Assembly (NCBI GenBank): GCA_047606825.1
Contig: JASGDY010000055.1
Span: 1 to 64,000 of the forward strand
Source of the DNA: Rhizosphaericola sp047606825
GTDB taxonomy: Bacteria > Bacteroidota > Bacteroidia > Chitinophagales > Chitinophagaceae
Length of the DNA stretch: 64,000 bases
Direction: 5' to 3'
A model generated the notes under the pieces. The model was not told the DNA's origin and made no database searches. It was given only the letters and a program-made list of their open reading frames with translations. Numbering within the stretch: position 1 is the stretch's first letter; each line of letters starts with the position of its first letter. Of this stretch, positions 32,342 through 41,343 are shown in pieces. The position numbers and the translations under genes were made by a program.

Positions 32342-33439
32342 ATGAAAACCGCATTAATTACAGGTGTCAACGGACAGGACGGAGCCTACTTGGCAGAGTT
32401 GTTATTGTCCAAAGGCTATTGTGTCCACGGTTTGAAAAGACGTTCTTCCCTTTTCAACACGGAACGCATCGATCATCTCTACCAAGATCCGCACGATCCC
32501 AATGTACGCTTTAAGCTGCATTATGGCGACATGACCGACAGTACCAACCTTATACGTGTCATACAGGAAACGCAGCCAGACGAGATCTACAATCTCGCGG
32601 CCATGAGCCATGTCAAAGTCAGCTTTGACGAGCCGGAATACACCGCCAATGCAGACGGTATTGGCACTTTGCGCTTGTTGGAGGCAATTCGTATTCTAAA
32701 CATGGAAAAGAAAACCCGCATCTACCAGGCATCTACTTCTGAACTGTATGGTTTGGTGCAGGAAGTCCCCCAAAGGGAAACCACACCTTTTTATCCCCGT
32801 AGTCCCTATGCGGTGGCAAAACTGTATGGCTACTGGATCACGGTCAACTATCGCGAGGCTTATGACTTGTATGCCTGCAATGGTATCTTATTCAACCACG
32901 AGAGCCCCCTGCGCGGAGAAACTTTCGTTACGCGCAAAATCACGCGTGCCGTAGCTGCCATTGCTTTGGGCAAGCAGGACAAGCTTTTTTTGGGCAATCT
33001 CGATTCCCAACGGGACTGGGGCCATGCCAAGGATTATGTCAAGGCGATGTGGCTCATCCTACAGCAGGACAATCCTTCGGACTATGTGATTGCGACCGGT
33101 ATTACGACAAGGGTAAGGGATTTTGTTAAGAAAGCGTTTGCAGAGGTCGGCATAGAACTCGTATTTATGGGAGACGGTGCAGAAGAAAAAGGATACGTGG
33201 CGGTATGTAACAATCCTGACTATACATTGGAGATAGGAAAGGAAGTCGTGTCTGTTGACCCGGACTATTTCCGTCCTACTGAAGTAGACCTGCTGATCGG
33301 CGACCCCACCAAGTCCAAAACACAATTGGGCTGGGAACCGGAATATGATCTGGACGGACTGGTCAAGGAGATGGTGGCATCCGACCTGGAAATATTCAAG
33401 AAGGATGTGAAAGCCGCTTGGGAGCAGCTTGCGGGATAA
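32342..33439 (+). CDS. gmd: GDP-mannose 4,6-dehydratase
   Basis: A 365-aa SDR-family dehydratase converting GDP-D-mannose to GDP-4-keto-6-deoxymannose. It has TGVNGQDGAYLAELLLSKGY (NADP-binding loop) at the N-terminus, RRSSLFNTERIDHLY, YNLAAMSHVKVSFDEPEYTANAD, the catalytic Tyr-x-x-x-Lys in SPYAVAKLYGYWITVNYREAY near 160, and FNHESPLRGETFVTRKITRAVA. ATG 32342 lies 30 nt after the wzc stop. With fcl upstream it supplies GDP-L-fucose. No manC/manB genes for GDP-mannose are in this window. Confidence 0.97.
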   Translation: MKTALITGVNGQDGAYLAELLLSKGYCVHGLKRRSSLFNTERIDHLYQDPHDPNVRFKLHYGDMTDSTNLIRVIQETQPDEIYNLAAMSHVKVSFDEPEYTANADGIGTLRLLEAIRILNMEKKTRIYQASTSELYGLVQEVPQRETTPFYPRSPYAVAKLYGYWITVNYREAYDLYACNGILFNHESPLRGETFVTRKITRAVAAIALGKQDKLFLGNLDSQRDWGHAKDYVKAMWLILQQDNPSDYVIATGITTRVRDFVKKAFAEVGIELVFMGDGAEEKGYVAVCNNPDYTLEIGKEVVSVDPDYFRPTEVDLLIGDPTKSKTQLGWEPEYDLDGLVKEMVASDLEIFKKDVKAAWEQLAG

Positions 33440-33584
33440 TTTCGAGATAGTGGATCGTTAGGGTTCCATTGCTTGAGCGTATTCTACTATTGGTTAGAGT
33501 CTCTACCTATCACCAAAGCAATTGTTTTGGTCGGTGGAAACTCCAACCAATAGATTAAATATAAAAAACAAAATAAACAATCGG

Positions 33585-35135
33585 ATGTCCTCACAGACCA
33601 ATGCAGTAGCCAAACGTGTAGCGAAGAATACGGGTATTCTCTATGCCAAAATGGGAGTCACCATATTTATTTCGCTTTATAGTACACGTCTGGTTCTTAA
33701 TTCCTTAGGAGCTTCCGACTTTGGGATATTTAATGTTGTCGGGGGAGCTATTGCGATGTTGGGATTTTTGCATGTGGCAATGTCCGACGCGACGCAAAGA
33801 TTTATGTCCTATGTGGAGGGAGAGGGTGATATAGAGAAAGAAAAGAGAATTTTCAACATCAGCCTGTTACTGCATTTTGTAATTTCTTTAGTCGTAGGGA
33901 TATTGCTCTTATGTACAGGCTATTTCTTTTTTAATGGTTTTTTGAATATAGCGGCATCCCGTATCGGTGCAGCCAGATTGGTATATGGCTGCTTAGTTGT
34001 CAGCACGATGTTTACGGTTATGTCGGTGCCTTACGAAGCCGTATTGAACGCGCATGAAAATATGCTGTATTATTCCATTGTAGGCGTTGTGGAGGCATTA
34101 TTGAAGTTAATGGTCGCTTTTTTAGTCGTAAATTCCAACGGAGACAAACTTGTAGTATATGGCGTATTGATGGCATGTATTCCATTGATAGTACTGTCCA
34201 TCATGCGTATATACTGCCACCGTCATTATCAAGAATGCCTAATAGCCCCGAGAAAATATTGGGACAAGACTTTGATGCATGAGATGGCAAATTTTGCAGG
34301 ATGGAATTTGCTGGGATGTTCGTCTGGTATAATAGCGGGATATGGTTCCAATATGATCCTAAACAAGTTTTTTGGAACGATATTAAACGCTGCAAATGGA
34401 ATTTCAGGGCAGGTTAGCGGACAGCTTTTGGCCTTTTCCAATACGATGATGAAGGCTGTCAACCCAGTAATCGTCAAGACTGAAGGTGCGGGAAATAGAG
34501 TCTCCATGTTTGAGATTTCTTTTATGGCAAGCAAATTAGGTCTTTTGGTCTTTTGTTTATTTGCCATCCCTTTTTATGTAGATTCAGGATATATTTTGCG
34601 GTTATGGCTTAAAGAGGTACCTCCATACACGTCCATTTTTATAGAAATTATCATCTTTCAAATCATGGTGGAGCAGATAACATTACCTTTGAACATTGCC
34701 ATTTCTGCCGTCGGAAATATCAGAAGATTCAATATAGTAAGCAGTAGTATTCTATACAGTGAGGTTGCTGCACTATATATTTGTTTTGCAAATGGAATGC
34801 CACCTTACACAATGAGAATATTGGAACTGGGATCGGCGACATTGCTGGCATCGTATAGGGTATATTATTGTTCTGTACATTGTCGTATGGATGTGCATCT
34901 TTTTCTAAGAAAAGTATTTCTTTTTTGTTTTTTTTCAATTTTTCTTGATTTGGCAATCCTGCAATTATTCAGATATTATACCGGGAGTGAAATAGCCAGA
35001 TTGATTTTGATTGTTTTGAGTTCCTCCTTGATTTTAACAGTTAGTTTCTATTTTGCAGGAATCGATGAGACTCAGCAATTATTTTTTAAGTCAAAAATAA
35101 AAAAAGCATTTATTAGACAAAGGTTTCTTTTATAA
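33585..35135 (+). CDS. Wzx-type lipopolysaccharide/oligosaccharide flippase
   Basis: A 516-aa polytopic membrane protein, about 12-14 helices, of the MATE-like/Wzx flippase group that moves lipid-linked repeat units to the periplasmic face. The N-terminus AKNTGILYAKMGVTIFISLYSTRLVLNSLGASDFGIFNVVGG is characteristic of the Bacteroidota family. ATG 33585 is used; the frame extends upstream to 33522 with nonconserved sequence. The gene is AT-rich compared with gmd, marking the start of the more variable half of the locus. Confidence 0.88.
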   Translation: MSSQTNAVAKRVAKNTGILYAKMGVTIFISLYSTRLVLNSLGASDFGIFNVVGGAIAMLGFLHVAMSDATQRFMSYVEGEGDIEKEKRIFNISLLLHFVISLVVGILLLCTGYFFFNGFLNIAASRIGAARLVYGCLVVSTMFTVMSVPYEAVLNAHENMLYYSIVGVVEALLKLMVAFLVVNSNGDKLVVYGVLMACIPLIVLSIMRIYCHRHYQECLIAPRKYWDKTLMHEMANFAGWNLLGCSSGIIAGYGSNMILNKFFGTILNAANGISGQVSGQLLAFSNTMMKAVNPVIVKTEGAGNRVSMFEISFMASKLGLLVFCLFAIPFYVDSGYILRLWLKEVPPYTSIFIEIIIFQIMVEQITLPLNIAISAVGNIRRFNIVSSSILYSEVAALYICFANGMPPYTMRILELGSATLLASYRVYYCSVHCRMDVHLFLRKVFLFCFFSIFLDLAILQLFRYYTGSEIARLILIVLSSSLILTVSFYFAGIDETQQLFFKSKIKKAFIRQRFLL

Positions 35136-35224
35136 AAAAAAGTACAAAACAAATAAAAATGCTTTTTAATTTTTGAAAATATTAAGCATAAAAACATATA
35201 ACGATATGCCTTAAATTTCTGACA

Positions 35225-36025
35225 ATGATCAAATTAGATAAAGAATATACCGTTTATGTAAGTTCATCAGATGCTTATTCAGATATCTGGGATTTGTTCT
35301 TTGATTTATTTAAGAAATATTGGTCAGGCTTTGATGGGCAGATCGTATTGAATACGGAGACTAAAAGTTACCACAGGCCAGACCTCAACATCGTATGCAC
35401 GCAGGTAGGAGAGTTAGGGGCATTTGGCAAAACATTCAGGGCAGGATTGGATAAGATTGCCACAGATGCTGTGTTGCTCATCATGATTGATTATATTTTT
35501 ATGGGCGACGTGGATGTCCGTAAATTGGATGCCTATTTTAATTTTTTCCAGTCCAATGATTTAGATTCGCTATGTCTGGCGGCGCAGTATTATCCAAATA
35601 GATTGCCAAGTCAGCAGGAGGACCTTGTTTTGGTACATCCTCCGGCACCCAATGTTATGTTTTCTTATCAGGTGGCATTTTGGAAAAAGGCAGTTTTGCG
35701 GGAAATGGCATTACCGCATGAAAACCCTTGGATGTCTGAATGGTTTGGGACTCGACGGGCAGAAAAGATGAGAATTAAATTGGCCGCCGTAAAAACGAAA
35801 CGTGATGCGCCTATAACCTATGATCTGAAAGGATGCCTGCATCAAGGCAAATGGCTTCAAAATGCGGTAGATTTTTTAAACGGAATTCAATATCATGGGA
35901 TTGATTTTAGTAGAAGAGGTATTTACACAAATGAATACCAAACATTATTGTTTAGATTTAAGCTGAAATATACGATTTGGAAGACAGGCTTAAAGGGAAG
36001 TTATTGGGATTTAATAAAAAGATGA
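35225..36025 (+). CDS. Putative glycosyltransferase, unknown family
   Basis: A 266-aa cytosolic protein that I cannot place in a family. The N-terminus YTVYVSSSDAYSDIWDLFFDLFKKYW looks like a GT-A nucleotide-binding start. LLIMIDYIFMGDVDVRKLDAYFNFF near residue 95 has an acidic cluster (DYIFMGDVD) where a metal-binding DxD would stand. APNVMFSYQVAFWKKAVLREMALPHENPWMSEWFGTRRAEK resembles the acceptor-side region of some Bacteroidota capsule transferases. Position inside the locus, between the flippase and the fucosyltransferase, supports a sugar-transfer role. Strongly AT-rich. Confidence 0.6.
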   Translation: MIKLDKEYTVYVSSSDAYSDIWDLFFDLFKKYWSGFDGQIVLNTETKSYHRPDLNIVCTQVGELGAFGKTFRAGLDKIATDAVLLIMIDYIFMGDVDVRKLDAYFNFFQSNDLDSLCLAAQYYPNRLPSQQEDLVLVHPPAPNVMFSYQVAFWKKAVLREMALPHENPWMSEWFGTRRAEKMRIKLAAVKTKRDAPITYDLKGCLHQGKWLQNAVDFLNGIQYHGIDFSRRGIYTNEYQTLLFRFKLKYTIWKTGLKGSYWDLIKR

Positions 36026-36052
36026 ATTGTTTTTATAGATATTCATAAGGCA

Positions 36053-37033
36053 TTGAAACATCGCTTAAAAAATATTATTCAAAAAGTAGTGACGCGCATT
36101 TGGTCCGACATGGTGTCCTATTGTAGGGAGAAACGCATTTATCCTTACTTATATCGCTCTTACTGGCATTGTCTGATAAAGGGACAATCTTCAGGCAAGG
36201 ACACATCAACATTGTTTTTGGCTGCTCGTCCCAATCCAGGTGCGGGTATCGGGCATCAGATGGCTAACTGGATTGCCGGATATTGGTATGCCCGTCAGTT
36301 TGGGTTACAATTTGCGCATATTCCTTTTGCTCCCGAGAAATGGGAGCGTTTTTTAGGGTTTGGAGCACACGAATCCAACGTCTCGGATCTTAGGAAGAAT
36401 GGTTATAAGATGATACGTATCCCACTTTTTGACGAGGCAAACGAAAACGAAGTCCGTTTGGTAAAGAAAATAATTGACGCGTATGGTAATAAGAAAGTTG
36501 TTTTCATTTGTGAGCAAGACCAGTATTACAAGGATCAGTTTGGCGTGACGGAAGACCTCCGGCAGAAATTTTACAATGCGGAGTCAAGAGCAGCAGACCA
36601 ACTTGTTTTTAATAAAGCACATTTCAATATAGCATTGCATGTACGACGCGGAGATATAGTGGCTGGTAAAGACGAAAATCCAAACTTGCAGATGCGTTTT
36701 CAGGATAATGCCTATTTTGTCGAAGTACTAAAAAGAGCACTTGCGGAAGTCAAAGAGAACAAGACTATTGATATTTACTTGTTTTCCCAAGGACAGCCGG
36801 AGGACTTCAAAGCCTTTAACCAATTTGACAATTTGCATTTGTGCTTGGATATGAATGCGATGGATTCTTTCCTGCACATGGTGTACGCCGACGCGTTGAT
36901 AACGAGCAAAAGTTCGTTCTCATATAAGCCGGCATTGCTCAACAGAGGTGTAAAATATGTGCCAGATGGTTTTTGGCATGGTTATCCGGAAAAAGAGGAT
37001 TGGGTGTTGATAGATGAGAACCGTCGTTGGTGA
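36053..37033 (+). CDS. Putative fucosyltransferase (HxRRGD motif)
   Basis: A 326-aa protein with IALHVRRGDIVAG near residue 197, the HxRRxD GDP-binding signature of alpha-1,2 and alpha-1,6 fucosyltransferases (GT11/GT23-like superfamily). The N-terminal block LAARPNPGAGIGHQMANWIAGYWYARQFGLQFAH resembles the GxGNQ(M/L)xxY-type start of GT11, and the C-terminal DALITSKSSFSYKPALLNRGVKYVPDGFWHG is the usual SSFS donor-site block. With gmd and fcl in the same locus, GDP-fucose is the expected donor. The start is TTG 36053; an ATG lies about 20 codons later. Acceptor and linkage are unknown. Confidence 0.75.
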   Translation: MKHRLKNIIQKVVTRIWSDMVSYCREKRIYPYLYRSYWHCLIKGQSSGKDTSTLFLAARPNPGAGIGHQMANWIAGYWYARQFGLQFAHIPFAPEKWERFLGFGAHESNVSDLRKNGYKMIRIPLFDEANENEVRLVKKIIDAYGNKKVVFICEQDQYYKDQFGVTEDLRQKFYNAESRAADQLVFNKAHFNIALHVRRGDIVAGKDENPNLQMRFQDNAYFVEVLKRALAEVKENKTIDIYLFSQGQPEDFKAFNQFDNLHLCLDMNAMDSFLHMVYADALITSKSSFSYKPALLNRGVKYVPDGFWHGYPEKEDWVLIDENRRW

Positions 37034-37186
37034 AAGAAAATCAATGGTTGGAGGATGGATGTCTCTATTTTGGTGAGGCATATCGAGCTGAAATAAATGA
37101 ACTTGCATAGACGGAGTTCCATAGAGACTGAACGTACAAATTGCTTTTCAACTCTTGATTAGTATTATTGAATATAAGTGAATACA

Positions 37187-38158
37187 ATGAACCAACCGAC
37201 AATATTTACTTTAAAGGCTTTGCGTTCGATATACGCTAAGGCATTTCGCGTACCCGTGTTGACAAGACCGGTATGTGAACAGAAGCCTGACAAGGTATCG
37301 CAGATGATATATGACAGGTTGGTGGATGACAGACCATGCATGGTTGCACGTTTCGGAGCATTTGAATTGAACGCAACTGTTAATTTCCTGGGAGTGAAAA
37401 ATGGAGAACATGACAGCGGCAAATACATACAAGGGAAGAGTTTGGATTGGTGGTGGAACAAAAAATTGTTGGAACACATGGAAAGTAACGCAGGTTTTTT
37501 TCCGCCTACAGAAGAAAAAATTACCCAATTCTGTGAACTGTTGTTGGAAGACATGAAAGAGGTGGACATATTGGGCAGTTGGTTGGCAGAAGAGAAATAC
37601 TTTAATGCGGAAGGCAATAGATGGGAAAGTGTGAACCTTGAATTGTTAAATCCATTTTTTACGTCAAATCCATGGACAAAAGCATTAAAAGATAAGACTG
37701 TATTGGTAGTACATCCATTTAATAAATTAATTGAATACCAATACCAGACAAATCGTGAACATATTTTCGAGAATAAAGAAGTCCTACCCAAGTTCTCTCT
37801 TATGACGATTCAGGCAGTGCAGAGTATAGGTGGGTATGGTGGTAGGTTTGGCTCTTGGTTCCAGGCATTGGATTGGATGAAGGATGAAATAGACCAAAGG
37901 GACTATGATATCGCCTTGGTCGGTTGCGGTGCTTATGGCTTCCCATTGGCTGCGCACGTCAAGCGTCAGGGAAAAAAAGCAGTGCATTTGGGAGGTGCCT
38001 TGCAGCTTCTTTTTGGAATAAGAGGTAAGCGATGGGAGGATGCCAACTATAATGATCAGTATAACTATGCGCAGTTCATGAATGAATATTGGGTAAAGCC
38101 GGGAGATGATCTAAAACCTCATAACGCTTGTGCAGTGGAAGGAGGCTGCTATTGGTGA
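37187..38158 (+). CDS. GT-D-like putative glycosyltransferase
   Basis: A 323-aa protein without signal or membrane segments. CMVARFGAFELNATVNFLG near residue 55 resembles the RxGxxE motif of GT-D-fold transferases (DUF1792-like). The C-terminal block IALVGCGAYGFPLAAHVKRQGKKAVHLGGALQLLFGIRGKRW near 250 is a recurring signature of uncharacterised proteins in polysaccharide loci. The family assignment rests on these two stretches only. ATG 37187 is preferred, with GTG 37178 as alternative. The polymerase-like gene starts 2 nt after its stop, so the two are translationally linked. Confidence 0.65.
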   Translation: MNQPTIFTLKALRSIYAKAFRVPVLTRPVCEQKPDKVSQMIYDRLVDDRPCMVARFGAFELNATVNFLGVKNGEHDSGKYIQGKSLDWWWNKKLLEHMESNAGFFPPTEEKITQFCELLLEDMKEVDILGSWLAEEKYFNAEGNRWESVNLELLNPFFTSNPWTKALKDKTVLVVHPFNKLIEYQYQTNREHIFENKEVLPKFSLMTIQAVQSIGGYGGRFGSWFQALDWMKDEIDQRDYDIALVGCGAYGFPLAAHVKRQGKKAVHLGGALQLLFGIRGKRWEDANYNDQYNYAQFMNEYWVKPGDDLKPHNACAVEGGCYW

Positions 38159-38160
38159 AT

Positions 38161-39402
38161 ATGGATATCCGCAAAAAAGCAATCTACCTTTTTCCGGTGC
38201 TTATATTTTTAAATACGCTGCAGTCACCGAACCAGTGGAATGTATTCCCAATTGGAAACACAACTACTGGATGGCTGGTAAATATTGCCGTCATTTATAG
38301 TTGTTTTTGGTATAAGAATATTTTTTTTTATCCAGCAAATAAGAGAGACTATCTGTCCATTTGGATATATCTATTATGGGTTGGTGCGATGTCAATAAAA
38401 GGCTTTTGGATAGCAGAAGGATATTGGGAATGGAAGCAATGTGTTAGTGGAACTATTATATTATCCTTACCCTTGTTGGTTTTTCCATTTTCACTCCCAT
38501 GGCTTTGTCGGAATGTATTGAAATTTTGGCTGAGATATACCCTTCCTCTTTTTGGTCTTTTTTTCTGCTGGACTGTTGAAAAAGGGTCATATCAGTTTTT
38601 ATTAGGCCCTATATTCCTATTGGGGTGTTTTTTGCCATTGATTCCGACAAAGTGGAGGTATCTTTTGTTGGGATTGTTAATCTTGATGCTTTTGATTGAT
38701 TTTGGTGCAAGAAGCCAAGTAATAAAGGCGGCGGTGGCTTTATTGATAAGCGTGGGGGTCTATTTTAGAAACAGGATTTCTGTTGTATGGCTAAGAATAC
38801 TCTTTTGGGGCTTGTGTATTTTGCCAATTGTGCTATTAATATTAGGAATAGCGGGAATATTTAATCCGTTTAAGGATTTGTCGGATCATAGTGGAAACTT
38901 TGTAGAACAAACCGTCATAAATGGAGAAGTGCAAGACGATGATCTCGCCGCAGATACACGAACCTTTATTTATCAGGAAGTGATAAACTCGGCGGTAACA
39001 CATCATTATCTCTGGATTGGGAGAACTCCGGCCAGGGGAAATGACTCAGAAGTTTTTGGTGAATACAATGCGGAAGAATTACACACCGGGAAATACGAAC
39101 GCCACCAGAACGAGCTCTGTTTCCCAAGCGTGTTTACTTGGTTGGGGGTTGTTGGGATGTTGTTATATTGTTTTTTTTACCTGAAAAGTGCTTATTTGGC
39201 TTTATACCGCTCTAACAATATCTATATGAAGTTAGTAGGGATAATAATCGCATTTCATTTTATGTATGGTTGGGTAGAAGACACCAACTCTTTTGACATT
39301 ATAAATATCAGTCTATGGATGTTTATTGCGATGGGCTTTTCAGAAGCCTTCCGCAAAATGACCAACAAAGAGTATGAACATTGGCTAAAACGGATTTTTT
39401 AA
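38161..39402 (+). CDS. Wzy-like O-antigen/capsule polymerase
   Basis: A 413-aa integral membrane protein with about ten helices and a large periplasmic loop near residues 240-335 (GNFVEQTVINGEVQDDDLAADTRTFIYQEV ... YERHQNELCFPSVFTWLGVVG). That topology, and the pattern of an Arg/His-bearing loop before a late helix, is typical of Wzy/O-antigen-ligase-like proteins. LIDFGARSQVIKAAVALLISVG resembles the conserved LTxSRxxxL region. Sequence conservation in this group is low, so the call rests mostly on topology and context. Start ATG 38161; a GTG overlapping the previous stop is possible. Confidence 0.75.
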   Translation: MDIRKKAIYLFPVLIFLNTLQSPNQWNVFPIGNTTTGWLVNIAVIYSCFWYKNIFFYPANKRDYLSIWIYLLWVGAMSIKGFWIAEGYWEWKQCVSGTIILSLPLLVFPFSLPWLCRNVLKFWLRYTLPLFGLFFCWTVEKGSYQFLLGPIFLLGCFLPLIPTKWRYLLLGLLILMLLIDFGARSQVIKAAVALLISVGVYFRNRISVVWLRILFWGLCILPIVLLILGIAGIFNPFKDLSDHSGNFVEQTVINGEVQDDDLAADTRTFIYQEVINSAVTHHYLWIGRTPARGNDSEVFGEYNAEELHTGKYERHQNELCFPSVFTWLGVVGMLLYCFFYLKSAYLALYRSNNIYMKLVGIIIAFHFMYGWVEDTNSFDIINISLWMFIAMGFSEAFRKMTNKEYEHWLKRIF

Positions 39403-39412
39403 ATTTAATTAT

Positions 39413-40702
39413 ATGAAAGTATTATGGCTTTCGCCTAATTCCGGGTTGTTGTATGGAGATGTCCGCCACGGGTCGTATAATGGGGAAGGTTGGGTCGTCT
39501 CTTTACAAAAAATATTACAGGAAAGTTTTAAGGATATACATTTAGGTATGGTATTTGTTTCAGACAGGTATCAAACGTCTGTTGAAAAAGATGGAACAAC
39601 GTATTTCCCTGTTTTCTCACGAAAAAAAAGTAGGCTGGAAAAGGTTTTAGAATACTATGGTGGATACAAGAAGGTTGATGACAATAAATACGTCAGTCAA
39701 CTTAGGGATATCGTTAAGAATTTTAAGCCTGATGTTATCCATTTGTTTGGTATGGAAAGTCCATTTTCTTCGTGCTTAGGGAAGTTGGGTGTTCCTGTCG
39801 TTGTGCATCTTCAAGGTATTTTGGGGCCGTATGACAATGCTTTTTTTCCTGTTGATATAAATAAAAGTTCATTTCTATTCCCAATAACCTTAAAAGAGTG
39901 GGTACTACGAAATGGATATATATATGCTAAAAATAGTATTAAGGTTAGAGGTAATATCGAAAAACGCCATTTCAAATTAGTGCGTTATGTAATGGGGCGT
40001 ACCGATTGGGACTTTCAGGTTTCACGTCTATTGGCGCCACAGTCAGAGTACTATCATGTTGATGAAGTGTTGCGTTCTGATTTTTATACCAATATGGGAA
40101 AATGGCAGTCTAAGCAAAGAGGTAAATTTAAAATTATTTCCGTAATTTCAGAAACGATATATAAGGGATTGGATGTTATTCTTAAAACCGCACACCTTTT
40201 AAAAACCAATACTAACATTGATTTTGACTGGCATGTAGTCGGAATCAAGAGAAATGCTAGAATGGTTCATTTTTTTGAAAAATCAGTTGGCGTAAAGAGC
40301 TCGGATGTCAATATAATATATAAAGGGGTCTTGACGAAAGAAGAATTATGCATGAGTACATTGGATGCCGATTTATATGTTCATCCTTCTTATATTGACA
40401 ATAGTCCCAATAGTCTATGTGAGGCACAACTATTGGGATTGCCTGTAATCGCTACAAATGTTGGGGGGGTCAGCTCACTGATTGAACACAACAAATCGGG
40501 ATTATTGGTTCCGGCGAATGCCCCTTTTGAGCTTGCATTTTATATTAAAGAAATCATTGAAAATAAAGAACTGGCTAAAGGATTGGGTGAAGAAGCGTTT
40601 TACAGAGCATCCAAAAGACACAATAAAATAACGATAGGGGAAAGCTTGATACGTGCTTATAAGGCTTGTATTAAACCTCAAAATGCGAATGTATTAGTAT
40701 AA
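39413..40702 (+). CDS. GT4-like glycosyltransferase
   Basis: A 429-aa GT-B-fold retaining transferase. The N-terminal domain has KPDVIHLFGMESPFSSCLGKLGVPVVVHLQG. The C-terminal donor-binding domain has YKGVLTKEELCMSTLDADLYVHPSYIDNSPNSLCEAQLLGLPVIATNVGGVSSLIEHNKSGLLVP near residues 305-375, with the family's Glu in CEAQLLG. The ExNPNxxxxE-type variant SYIDNSPNSLCEA is seen in GT4 members. The sugar donor cannot be predicted. It follows the polymerase gene after 10 nt. Confidence 0.88.
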   Translation: MKVLWLSPNSGLLYGDVRHGSYNGEGWVVSLQKILQESFKDIHLGMVFVSDRYQTSVEKDGTTYFPVFSRKKSRLEKVLEYYGGYKKVDDNKYVSQLRDIVKNFKPDVIHLFGMESPFSSCLGKLGVPVVVHLQGILGPYDNAFFPVDINKSSFLFPITLKEWVLRNGYIYAKNSIKVRGNIEKRHFKLVRYVMGRTDWDFQVSRLLAPQSEYYHVDEVLRSDFYTNMGKWQSKQRGKFKIISVISETIYKGLDVILKTAHLLKTNTNIDFDWHVVGIKRNARMVHFFEKSVGVKSSDVNIIYKGVLTKEELCMSTLDADLYVHPSYIDNSPNSLCEAQLLGLPVIATNVGGVSSLIEHNKSGLLVPANAPFELAFYIKEIIENKELAKGLGEEAFYRASKRHNKITIGESLIRAYKACIKPQNANVLV

Positions 40703-40734
40703 TTTCATCATGGTTACCTCCTAAAAAGATTAGA

Positions 40735-41343
40735 ATGGTCTTATTTTATTTTTACAAAGGATTAAGGCGTTTGGTGCGTATCCTGCGAGGTGTATTGGAT
40801 AAATTATATACGTTTTTTTTACTAAAAGGAAATAATGTCTGTTATCATTCTTATAGAACAACTGGAACGCCTTTTATCATGGTAGCAAGAGGTGGATGCT
40901 TTTCGATCGGAAAAAATTTTATAATGAACAATGGTATATCTGCCAACCCTATTGGGTGCTACGATAAATGTACCTTCTTTGTAGATAGGAACGCGACGCT
41001 GTCGATTGGAGACAATGTAGGTATGTCGCAGGCGGCATTGATTTGCCACCATCGTATCACAATCGAAGACCATGTTATGATAGGCGGTGGTGTCAAAGTA
41101 TATGATACAGACTTCCATTCACTAGATCCTTACGTAAGAGCAAGCAATCAGGATCTTCCCCTTCGCAAAGAAGCTCCGATAAAGATAAAAAAAAATGCTT
41201 TTATAGGTGCGTTTTCTATTATTCTCAAAGGTGTTACGATTGGGGAAAACTCGATAGTCGGCTCGGGATCTATAGTGACCGGGTCTATACCTGACAATGA
41301 AATATGGGCAGGGAATCCTGCCAGGTTTATAAAGAAAATATAA
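40735..41343 (+). CDS. Hexapeptide-repeat acyltransferase
   Basis: A 202-aa left-handed beta-helix acyltransferase, probably O-acetylating a sugar of the repeat unit. Hexapeptide repeats run from about residue 50 (FSIGKNFIMNNGISANPIG, LSIGDNVGMSQAALICHHRITIEDHVMIGGGVKVYDTDFHSLDP) to NAFIGAFSIILKGVTIGENSIVGSGSIVTGSIPDNEIWAGNPARFIKKI. The DTDFHSLDP stretch holds the catalytic-type His, and the end AGNPARFIKKI is the classic terminus. Its stop codon overlaps the ATG of the next gene (TAATG). Acceptor sugar unknown. Confidence 0.9.
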   Translation: MVLFYFYKGLRRLVRILRGVLDKLYTFFLLKGNNVCYHSYRTTGTPFIMVARGGCFSIGKNFIMNNGISANPIGCYDKCTFFVDRNATLSIGDNVGMSQAALICHHRITIEDHVMIGGGVKVYDTDFHSLDPYVRASNQDLPLRKEAPIKIKKNAFIGAFSIILKGVTIGENSIVGSGSIVTGSIPDNEIWAGNPARFIKKI

